Source of the DNA: Chloroflexota bacterium
Lineage (GTDB): Bacteria > Chloroflexota > Anaerolineae > JACRMK01
NCBI GenBank assembly: GCA_016200765.1
Contig: JACQEC010000024.1
Location: forward strand, 1 to 5,193
DNA length: 5,193 nt
Direction: 5' to 3'
Positions within the stretch are counted from its first letter, which is position 1. Every line of letters starts with the position of its first letter. Under the pieces are notes generated by a model. The model searched no databases, was not told where the DNA came from, and saw only the letters and a program-made list of their open reading frames with translations. Positions 1 through 5,109 of this stretch are shown here, in pieces. A program made the translations under genes and the position numbers.

Positions 1-919
1 GGCCCACCAGATTCTCCCACATGCGCGACTGCGACTCATGTAGGCCCGACGAGGCGCCATTCGCGAGCGGTGTGCGCCCAAGGACGGGGTCGTGACCCTG
101 CATGTAGAGCGCATGGCCGGTTTCGTGCAGGGTGCCGAACAGCGCCATGGGTAGGAAGTCCGGGTCAAGCCGCGTCGTAATACGCACATCGTCAACCGAG
201 AAGCCGATCGTGAACGGATGGGCGGAGCGGTCTTGCCGGCCGCGCCGCAGGTCATATCCGAACGCGCGCGCCACTTCTAGCCCGAACGCCCACTGTTGAT
301 CCTCCGAGTAATGCCGGTGTAACACGCGGTCGTCCACTGTCTCCGCGCGACTTGCGATCGCCTTCCGAAGCGGGACGATCTCAACCTTGAGCGCCTCAAA
401 TATCTTGCGCAACTCGCTCGTCTTCATGCCCGGTTCCGACTGGTCAAGCAGGGGCTCATATACGCTGTCATACGGCTTGAAGCACTCGGCGTAGCGAATG
501 GTGAGCGCGACCAGCTTTTCAAGCGCCGGACGGAACCGCTCGAAGTCGTTCTCCCGGCGCGCCTCAACCCAGACCGCGTGACCTTCTGAAGCAGCCCGTG
601 ACATCTCGGCGACAAGCTCCGTCGGGACTTTCACCTCGCGTTCAAACATATCCCATACCACGCGCACGAGGCTCGCTTCAAACGAATCGTCCGGCATCTG
701 CGCCGTCTGCGGCTTTAGCTCCTCCAATAACTGCCCCATTTCCTCCGAAACCAGCTTCTGATGCGCGAGCCGTCGCAGGGTGGTCATCTGATCGGCCCGC
801 GCGCTGGCGCCGCCGGGCGGCATATACGTTTCCTGATCCCACGACAGCACGGCCGCCGCCGAGCGCAGGTCGTGGACCTCATGAACGCGCGACTTCAATT
901 CCTCAATCTTAGGATCCAT
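1..919 (-). CDS. M32-family metallocarboxypeptidase (carboxypeptidase Taq-like), 3' end cut by the window edge
   Basis: This is the N-terminal 306 residues of a zinc carboxypeptidase that should trim C-terminal residues from peptides, probably in the cytoplasm because no signal peptide is seen. The family motifs occur in the expected order: HPF at 234-236, DVRITTR at 244-250, HETGH at 265-269 and HESQS at 294-298, followed by WEN at 301-303. By family knowledge H265, H269 and E295 bind the metal and E266 is the catalytic base. Members are usually about 500 residues, so roughly 190 are missing beyond position 1. The start is supported by GGAGGAG just upstream (923-929) and a typical family N-terminus (MDPKIEELKSRV). 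The start codon overlaps the end of the preceding DUF6941-like gene by 11 nt in another frame, which implies coupled translation. The frame is intact to the edge. Family assignment is near certain; substrate specificity is not known. Confidence 0.95.
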   Translation of the reverse strand, partial: MDPKIEELKSRVHEVHDLRSAAAVLSWDQETYMPPGGASARADQMTTLRRLAHQKLVSEEMGQLLEELKPQTAQMPDDSFEASLVRVVWDMFEREVKVPTELVAEMSRAASEGHAVWVEARRENDFERFRPALEKLVALTIRYAECFKPYDSVYEPLLDQSEPGMKTSELRKIFEALKVEIVPLRKAIASRAETVDDRVLHRHYSEDQQWAFGLEVARAFGYDLRRGRQDRSAHPFTIGFSVDDVRITTRLDPDFLPMALFGTLHETGHALYMQGHDPVLGRTPLANGASSGLHESQSRMWENLVG

Positions 920-1346
920 AAACTCCTCCGGGACTGCTCGGTTGAGATGACGGGCGTGGCAGCGAGACAACGCGTAGCGGCGTGCGTCCAATCTCCTCAT
1001 CCGCTACGGTGATGACAAACTCGTACGTGCCGGGGTGCGGCAGGATCACGCCGTTCAGCACGAAGATTTGATTGGTGGTGAGATTCTCCCCTGCGCGGCT
1101 TTCCGGGATGGTTACCGCGCCGGAGATCGCGAACAGCTCGCGCGCGTCCTCGTCAATGAACGTCACGCGCACCGGATGGGTTCCGGCGTCAAACGCGGTC
1201 GCCTCGCATCGGATCACGAGCTGCATCTGAGCGTGCACCGCCGGGAAGTTATGGGCATGGATTTGCTCGAAGATGCCCATAATGTTGAGCTTGCCTTCGC
1301 GCGAGATATTCGCGTAGTCAGCTAGCAGGGCCAATGTCAGTTCCAT
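909..1346 (-). CDS. DUF6941-like protein of unknown function, 145 aa
   Basis: A small soluble protein with no signal peptide, membrane segment or catalytic motif that I can recognise. Its N-terminus (MELTLALLADYANI, then REGKLNIMGIF at about residues 16-26) and the alternating hydrophobic pattern with GTYEFVITV near 106-114 match my recollection of the DUF6941 family, a group of about 130-150 residues likely to be beta-rich. The C-terminal tail (about 130-145, rich in Pro, Ser and Gly) is probably disordered and encodes the Shine-Dalgarno of the M32 gene. The chosen ATG has no Shine-Dalgarno: the bases before it are the 3' acceptor strand of tRNA-Sec plus a 6-nt spacer. I kept this start because the family-like N-terminus begins exactly here. 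It is probably co-transcribed with tRNA-Sec and the peptidase. Function unknown; the family call rests on memory rather than a search. Confidence 0.85.
   Translation of the reverse strand: MELTLALLADYANISREGKLNIMGIFEQIHAHNFPAVHAQMQLVIRCEATAFDAGTHPVRVTFIDEDARELFAISGAVTIPESRAGENLTTNQIFVLNGVILPHPGTYEFVITVADEEIGRTPLRVVSLPRPSSQPSSPGGVYGS
923..929 (-). promoter_or_regulatory. Shine-Dalgarno of the M32 peptidase gene
   Basis: GGAGGAG on the minus strand lies 3 nt before the ATG at 919-917. It sits inside the last codons of the upstream gene, so ribosomes finishing that gene pass over it. It fixes the peptidase start and supports translational coupling. Confidence 0.8.
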
Positions 1347-1352
1347 GAGTCA

Positions 1353-1446
1353 CGGGAGTGGATGGGAGTCGAACCCACCGAGGTCGTGCGTAACGCCCTC
1401 CAGCGATTTTGAAGACCGTGGCGCCCACCGGGACACAACCACCCCC
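1353..1446 (-). tRNA. selC: tRNA-Sec (anticodon UCA)
   Basis: This tRNA inserts selenocysteine at recoded UGA codons. Folding the minus strand by eye gives the diagnostic bacterial tRNA-Sec shape. The acceptor stem is 8 bp (GGGGGTGG with CCACTCCC, one G-U pair). After TT comes a 6-bp D stem (GTGTCC with GGGCGC) with a 4-nt loop CGGT. The anticodon loop is CTTCAAA, giving anticodon TCA. A long variable arm follows (GAGG/CCTC and CGT/ACG around loop TACGC). The T stem is 5 bp (GTGGG with CCCAT) with loop TTCGACT, and the discriminator base is G. The 8+5 stack and 6-bp D stem separate it from tRNA-Ser. The anticodon stem is weak: four pairs plus an A-C mismatch at 27:43. CCA is not encoded. Length is 94 nt. 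No selenoprotein or sel gene is visible in the window. Confidence 0.93.
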
Positions 1447-1451
1447 CCGAT

Positions 1452-1480
1452 AGAATAGCCAAAATCACTCCAACCGTCAA
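1452..1480 (-). promoter_or_regulatory. sigma70-type promoter for tRNA-Sec and the leftward operon
   Basis: On the minus strand, TTGACG (1480-1475) and TATTCT (1457-1452) are separated by exactly 17 nt. The predicted start lies near 1445-1447, at or within about 2 nt of the mature 5' end of tRNA-Sec, so the transcript would have little or no 5' leader. Confidence 0.75.
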
Positions 1481-1501
1481 ACAAATTGACAAGTTGACAA
1501 C
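1476..1501. repeat. TTGAC/GTCAA repeat cluster between the divergent promoters (possible operator)
   Basis: GTCAA (1476-1480), N5 and TTGAC (1486-1490) form an inverted repeat. TTGACAAG and TTGACAAC (1486-1493, 1494-1501) form a tandem repeat, and GTTG-A-CAAC (1493-1501) is a short palindrome. The cluster covers both -35 boxes, so a bound regulator could affect both directions. Part of the pattern may simply reflect two -35 boxes facing each other. Confidence 0.35.
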
Positions 1502-1522
1502 TCCGCCATGCTTTTGTATGAT
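1494..1522 (+). promoter_or_regulatory. sigma70-type promoter for the cytochrome bc operon
   Basis: TTGACA (1494-1499), 17-nt spacer and TATGAT (1517-1522) are almost consensus. The predicted start is near 1529, giving a 5' untranslated leader of about 84 nt before the ATG at 1613. A second TTGACA at 1486-1491 is part of a repeat around the -35 region. No other promoter is evident upstream of the four genes. Confidence 0.8.
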
Positions 1523-1585
1523 ACTTCACAAGTGACGAAAACGGCTCGGATGACTATCGGCCGCCACGTCAGAGCAAGACTCGAT

Positions 1586-1604
1586 CTTATCGCTCGATAA
1601 GGAG
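1586..1604 (+). promoter_or_regulatory. leader hairpin overlapping the Shine-Dalgarno of the cytochrome b gene
   Basis: CTTATC (1586-1591) and GATAAG (1596-1601) form a 6-bp stem with loop GCTC. The 3' arm shares three bases with the Shine-Dalgarno AAGGAG (1599-1604). That ribosome-binding site is 8 nt from the ATG at 1613 but only 2 nt from an in-frame GTG at 1607, so ATG 1613 is preferred. The stem may partly mask ribosome access. Confidence 0.45.
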
Positions 1605-1612
1605 CAGTGCGC

Positions 1613-2407
1613 ATGTTTCCGTTTGCCGATCGCCTGCCGTTCAAGCCGCATCGCCCGACCGTTCCCGAAGTCATCGAATTTCTCACGAAGAACCGCGTTT
1701 GGCGCTCCTTCTTTCGCCACGGCTACCCCGACACTAAGCGCAATCAGGCGCTGCTGATGCAGACCAACGTCTTCCTGCACTTGTTCCCCGTTAAGGTTAG
1801 AGTCCACTCGCTCAAGGCGACCTATACGTGGGGGCTGGGCCTGATCTCGTTCTACCTTTTCCTGATTCTGACGATCACCGGCGTCCTGCTGATGTTCTAT
1901 TACGTGCCGGCGGAGGATCGCGCCTACCAGAACATGCTAACGATCATGACCAGTGTAAACTATGGCGCGCTGATGCGCAACATGCACCGCTGGGCGGCGC
2001 ACGCCATGGTGCTGGGCGTTTTCCTGCACATGTGCCGTGTGTTCTACACTGGCGGGCATAAAGAGCCGCGCGAGTTTAACTGGGCCATTGGCGTCCTTCT
2101 GTTGTTTGCCACCTTCTTCTTGAGCTTCACCGGCTACCTTCTGCCATGGGATCAGTTGTCGTACTGGGCGGTAACGGTCGGCAGCTCGCTCGGCCAGTAT
2201 GTTCCACCTGAAGAGATCATGGGTAAGTTTAGCATCCTGATCTTGCGCGGTACGCCGGAGGTCTCGCAATCAACTCTGGTTCGCTTCTACACCTTTCACA
2301 TTGTGGCGCTCCCGCTTGCCGCCGCCGTCTTGCTCACCATCCATTTCTGGCGCATCCGCAAGGACGGCGGCCTATCCGGCCCCTACGGCAAGCGCGAGGA
2401 AGAATAG
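1613..2407 (+). CDS. petB: cytochrome b, N-terminal (b6-type) subunit of a quinol:cytochrome c oxidoreductase
   Basis: Membrane subunit carrying haems bL and bH and forming part of the quinol oxidation and reduction sites; 264 aa. Four membrane helices are visible at about 76-98, 126-148, 156-178 and 226-247. Haem ligands are H125/H139 on helix B and H229/H244 on helix D; the 14 residues between the latter pair are the b6f-type spacing (bc1 has 13). Other landmarks are TGYLLPWDQ at 173-181 and a C-terminal RIRKDGG-SGP segment typical of b6. Two oddities stand out. The N-terminal region before helix A is about 40 residues longer than in plant or cyanobacterial b6 (about 215 aa). Also, G74 occupies the position of the Cys that binds haem ci in b6f. 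First gene of the operon, with its own promoter. The symbol is by analogy; qcrB would be equally fair. Confidence 0.95.
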   Translation: MFPFADRLPFKPHRPTVPEVIEFLTKNRVWRSFFRHGYPDTKRNQALLMQTNVFLHLFPVKVRVHSLKATYTWGLGLISFYLFLILTITGVLLMFYYVPAEDRAYQNMLTIMTSVNYGALMRNMHRWAAHAMVLGVFLHMCRVFYTGGHKEPREFNWAIGVLLLFATFFLSFTGYLLPWDQLSYWAVTVGSSLGQYVPPEEIMGKFSILILRGTPEVSQSTLVRFYTFHIVALPLAAAVLLTIHFWRIRKDGGLSGPYGKREEE

Positions 2408-2444
2408 CGGTAGGCAACCTCAGACCTATCTGGAGAGATTGGCA

Positions 2445-3317
2445 ATGTCAACTGAAGCCCAACAATATGAAGGCCCTCTGCGACCGTTGTTGATTGCCGG
2501 ACACGAGCGTACTCTTGAGCGCGTCAACCTCAGGCCCGACGATCAAGTGATGGCTTTTCCATACATGATCGTACCGGCTCTGGCGGTTGCGCTTGGGACG
2601 ATCGCCGTGATGACGTTCTGCTCCGTCGTCGCCAACGCCCCGCTCAAGGAAATCGCCAACCCCGATCACACTCCGAATCCGTCTAAGGCGCCTTGGTACT
2701 TCATGAACCTGCAAGAGCTGCTCCTCCACATGAACCCCTCACTTTCCGGTGTCATTATTCCGACCAACTTGGTTCCTCTGCTCTTGATGGCTATTCCCTA
2801 CATTGACCGCAAGGTGGACAACGTAGGGCACTGGTTCATGTCACGCAAGGGACAGGAAATCACGCTGTTCACTACGATCTACACCGTCGTGGTCGGCATC
2901 GCGTTGGCACTGTTTGATTCGTACTTTACTCTCGATCCCCTGCGTGACCCGGTGCCGCGATCGGGTGGAGCGTTCAAGGCCGTGCTGACCTATCTGGTCA
3001 AATTTGAAGGCTGGCCGGACTGGCTCACCAGTTCGCCCACCGTCGGCGGCTTTCCGATCTTCATTTACAACGACTGGTTGACCGGCTGGGTGCTGCCCTT
3101 CGGCTTGGTCATGACTGCGATAATCGCGCTGGTGTTGATCGTCAAGTTCCGCTGGAAAGGCGGCATCGAAGAGGTCATGCTGGCTTTGTTTACCGGCTTC
3201 GCGGTGACATGGCTGTTTACCACGACGGTGGGCGCCCTTTTCCGAGGGCCGAGCCAATTGCTGGGATGGCCTTGGGCGCACCCGAACGGCTATAACCCGC
3301 TTGACGACCTGCTGTAG
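2445..3317 (+). CDS. petD: cytochrome b C-terminal domain / subunit IV-like protein of the bc complex
   Basis: Second half of the split cytochrome b, completing the Qo site; 290 aa, longer than b6f subunit IV (about 160). Hydrophobic segments lie at about 39-63, 101-120, 138-160, 213-236 and 243-266, so there are more helices than the three of subunit IV. The segment NPDHTPNPSKAPWYF (72-86) aligns with the region ending in PEWY of cytochrome b, but the Glu is replaced (A82-P83-W84-Y85). A conserved-looking end (FRGPSQLLGWPW, 266-277) follows the last helix. The ATG at 2445 has GGAG at 2432-2435, 9 nt upstream. The frame is open back to 2301, but that part overlaps the cytochrome b gene in another frame and its Ser/Pro/Arg-rich translation does not look like protein. 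The 37-nt gap to the preceding stop fits co-translation in one operon. Confidence 0.92.
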   Translation: MSTEAQQYEGPLRPLLIAGHERTLERVNLRPDDQVMAFPYMIVPALAVALGTIAVMTFCSVVANAPLKEIANPDHTPNPSKAPWYFMNLQELLLHMNPSLSGVIIPTNLVPLLLMAIPYIDRKVDNVGHWFMSRKGQEITLFTTIYTVVVGIALALFDSYFTLDPLRDPVPRSGGAFKAVLTYLVKFEGWPDWLTSSPTVGGFPIFIYNDWLTGWVLPFGLVMTAIIALVLIVKFRWKGGIEEVMLALFTGFAVTWLFTTTVGALFRGPSQLLGWPWAHPNGYNPLDDLL

Positions 3318-3377
3318 GCGTGTCTGAGAACGCTTACTTCGCCCTGACGTGATCGTGACTTCTAGAGGAGCAACGAG

Positions 3378-3908
3378 ATGACACAAGCCTCATCAACCGC
3401 TGACAACAAATCGGGACTGACGCGCCGGCAGTTTTTGGCCGTCGGATGGACGGTGGCCGGCCTGGTGGCGGTCGGCGAAGCCGGCGCGGCCACCCTGTCG
3501 TTCATGTATCCCCGTTTGGAAGCCGGGTCCTTCGGCGGCAAGGTTGTGATTGGCAGCGCGCAAGAAATCTTGCAGAGCCTCTCCGATCCAAAGGCCAAGC
3601 CGGTTGAGACTTTCAAGAACAGCGGGCGCTTTTACTTGACGCGCACACAGGATGGCATTATTGCTCTCTACCGCAAGTGTGTGCATCTAGGGTGTGTCGT
3701 CCCTTGGAACGATGGCGAGGATCAGTTCCACTGCCCGTGCCATGGCTCCCTGTATGATCGCAAAGGCGAGGTGCAGGGTGGCCCCGCGCCTCGGCCGTTG
3801 GACATTTTCCCGATAACTGAAGAAGGCGGTTCCCTCGTCGTGGACACGGGCAAGCAGACTCAACGCAAGGCATACGACCCGTCGCAGGTCTATCCGCTGA
3901 AGTCCTAG
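3378..3908 (+). CDS. petC: Rieske [2Fe-2S] iron-sulfur protein of the bc complex
   Basis: Carries the 2Fe-2S cluster that takes one electron from quinol at the Qo site and passes it to the cytochrome c subunit; 176 aa. The N-terminus has a twin-arginine-like signal (LTRRQFLAVG, 14-23) and a hydrophobic stretch at about 21-43, probably kept as a membrane anchor with the cluster domain on the outer side. Cluster box 1 is C101-x-H103-x-x-C106 and box 2 is C119-x-C121-H122-G-S. By family knowledge C101, H103, C119 and H122 bind the cluster, while C106 and C121 form the disulfide. GGPAPRPL (134-141) is the typical Pro-loop region. AGAGGAG (3364-3370) lies 7 nt before the ATG. The 60-nt gap from the previous gene shows no clear terminator or promoter. 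The symbol is by analogy; qcrA would also fit. Confidence 0.96.
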   Translation: MTQASSTADNKSGLTRRQFLAVGWTVAGLVAVGEAGAATLSFMYPRLEAGSFGGKVVIGSAQEILQSLSDPKAKPVETFKNSGRFYLTRTQDGIIALYRKCVHLGCVVPWNDGEDQFHCPCHGSLYDRKGEVQGGPAPRPLDIFPITEEGGSLVVDTGKQTQRKAYDPSQVYPLKS

Positions 3909-3975
3909 TGTCAGAGCAGGCTCGCTCTCGCGGCGACAAGCCGGCACATCGCCAACACGGAGTCTTTTCTTTCAT

Positions 3976-4770
3976 ATGCAAAAGCTTCTTAACCAGTACA
4001 CTCAAGTCACTCTCTGGATGACGATCGTGCTGATCATCGCGGCGCCGGTCTACGTCGTGTATGACTTATTCTTGCGTCAGCCCGACAAGGTTGAGGCGTT
4101 GCACGACGAGTATGTTGATAAGGGTTCATACCTATTTGCCGCGAACCAGTGCTGGCGCTGCCATGGCTATAAGGGCGAAGGCGGCATCGGTCTGCCCTTG
4201 AACAAAACCGACTCGCTGAGCGCGCGGGAGGCAAAAGACCCGTTCATTTTTAAAACGATTGCCCGCGGGCGGCGCGGAACGCAGATGCCGCCCTGGCACA
4301 AGGACGAGGGCGGGCCGCTGGACACCGAACAGATCAAGATGTTGCGCGAGTTCATTCTCGATGGCACCCATTGGGGCAGCTACTTTGACGAGGAACCACT
4401 GCTAGTGGGCGACAAACGCTGGAAGCTCACAGACAACTTCTTGGCCGATCATAACCTCGTGCCTCCCGCACCGCTTAGCCAAGAGGATCGCGGCAAGGCC
4501 CTATTCTCCACGGCGAATTGCATAGCCTGCCACAACGTTACGTCGGAAACCAAGGTCGGCCCGGGGCTGGCTGGGATCTTCCAGAAAGACAAGTTGCCCA
4601 ACGGCAAGCCCGTGAACGACGACACCATCAAAGAATGGGTGCAGAAAGGCTCAGCCTCGTACAAGAGCGATCCATCACAACAACCCTACATGCCGCCCTA
4701 TGCCGGCGTCGTCAACACCGACGACAAGATGGCCGACATGATAGCCTATCTCAAAACGCTGAAAAAGTAG
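3976..4770 (+). CDS. membrane-anchored dihaem cytochrome c, probable electron-accepting subunit of the bc complex
   Basis: A 264-aa protein with an uncleaved-looking N-terminal membrane anchor (about 11-33) and two class I cytochrome c domains. Haem 1 binds at C59-W-R-C62-H63 with M104 (GTQMPPW) as likely sixth ligand. Haem 2 binds at C182-I-A-C185-H186 with M239 (PYMPPYAG). GPGLAG (195-200) is typical of the second domain. No cytochrome c1 or f is present, so this protein probably takes electrons from the Rieske cluster and hands them to a soluble carrier or an oxidase; that role is inferred from position. A weak GGAG at 3959-3962 sits 13 nt before the ATG, longer than ideal. The 67-nt gap after the Rieske gene can form a minor GGCGA/TCGCC stem (3932-3953) with no T-run, so it should not stop transcription. 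Last gene of the operon. Confidence 0.95.
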   Translation: MQKLLNQYTQVTLWMTIVLIIAAPVYVVYDLFLRQPDKVEALHDEYVDKGSYLFAANQCWRCHGYKGEGGIGLPLNKTDSLSAREAKDPFIFKTIARGRRGTQMPPWHKDEGGPLDTEQIKMLREFILDGTHWGSYFDEEPLLVGDKRWKLTDNFLADHNLVPPAPLSQEDRGKALFSTANCIACHNVTSETKVGPGLAGIFQKDKLPNGKPVNDDTIKEWVQKGSASYKSDPSQQPYMPPYAGVVNTDDKMADMIAYLKTLKK

Positions 4771-4793
4771 ATTCACGAGGAAGCATGGTTGAC

Positions 4794-4837
4794 AGAGCGG
4801 CCTCACCGAGGCGAATCGGCGAGGCCGCTCTATTTTG
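4794..4837 (+). terminator. rho-independent terminator of the cytochrome bc operon
   Basis: A perfect 11-bp stem (AGAGCGGCCTC, 4794-4804, with its complement at 4821-4831) continues past one A/C mismatch into a 4-bp stem CCGA/TCGG and a loop GGCGAA. It is followed by TATTTT. It begins 24 nt after the cytochrome c stop codon. Confidence 0.9.
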
Positions 4838-4910
4838 CATAACTCTGGCTTGCAGGTCAGTGGAACCAACCTCAGGGCTCCTCAAAAGTTGTTAGTGGCG
4901 AAGCTCGCTC

Positions 4911-4934
4911 CCGCTGGATTGTCAAATCCAGCGG
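4911..4934. repeat. perfect 10-bp stem-loop
   Basis: CCGCTGGATT (4911-4920), loop GTCA, AATCCAGCGG (4925-4934). No T-run follows on the plus strand, so it is unlikely to be a terminator in that direction. Confidence 0.7.
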
Positions 4935-4943
4935 CCCTCAGTG

Positions 4944-4961
4944 GCGGATATGGCTATCCGC
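4944..4961. repeat. perfect 7-bp stem-loop
   Basis: GCGGATA (4944-4950), loop TGGC, TATCCGC (4955-4961). It lies 9 bp after the preceding stem-loop, in the same repeat-rich region. Confidence 0.6.
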
Positions 4962-4973
4962 GCACCCGCGTCG

Positions 4974-5109
4974 GTAGGGGCGAAGCGGCGCGCACGTATC
5001 ACCGCGTGGACGAGCAGACCTCTCGCGCGCGGCTTCGCCCATTCCAGTAGCCGCGCGCCCGACTCACCGCGTGAACGAGCAGGCCACTCGCGCGCGGCTT
5101 CGCCCCTAC
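4974..5109. repeat. 136-bp element with 13-bp perfect inverted ends and two internal direct copies
   Basis: GTAGGGGCGAAGC (4974-4986) and GCTTCGCCCCTAC (5097-5109) are perfect inverted repeats. Inside, two copies of about 56 bp (4985-5040 and 5050-5105, period 65) agree at about 49 of 56 positions by eye. Each ends in CGCGCGCGGCTTCGCCC. The left end can also pair with the end of the first copy: GGGCGAAGC (4978-4986) with GCTTCGCCC (5032-5040), then a G/G mismatch, then GCGCGC with GCGCGC. It looks like a REP/BIME-type or MITE-like sequence. Confidence 0.7.

Noticed and set aside
598..1012. Plus-strand open frames opposite the M32 and DUF6941-like genes
   Set aside because: They are antisense shadows: low-complexity Pro/Ala/Arg-rich translations without motifs, while the minus strand encodes clear family proteins.
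1353..1446. tRNA-Ser or tRNA-Leu (also class II with a long variable arm)
   Set aside because: The anticodon is UCA, the acceptor stem has 8 bp and the D stem 6 bp with a 4-nt loop. These are tRNA-Sec features.
1607..1612. In-frame GTG start for cytochrome b, two codons upstream of the ATG
   Set aside because: It would leave only 2 nt between the Shine-Dalgarno AAGGAG and the start; ATG 1613 has 8 nt.
2301..2444. Longer N-terminus for the subunit IV-like protein
   Set aside because: It overlaps the cytochrome b gene in another frame and gives a Ser/Pro/Arg-rich, non-protein-like sequence. The ATG at 2445 has its own GGAG.
3909..3975. Terminator or promoter between the Rieske and cytochrome c genes
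   Set aside because: Only a 5-bp GGCGA/TCGCC stem with no T-run and no recognisable -35/-10 pair; the four genes form one coherent operon.
1..4770. A selenoprotein in the window, given the tRNA-Sec gene
   Set aside because: All six protein genes read through without an in-frame UGA, and Cys residues at the functional sites are ordinary cysteines.
4985..5105. CRISPR-like direct repeats
   Set aside because: There are only two copies of about 56 bp separated by 9 bp, with mismatches spread throughout. There is no spacer pattern and no cas gene.
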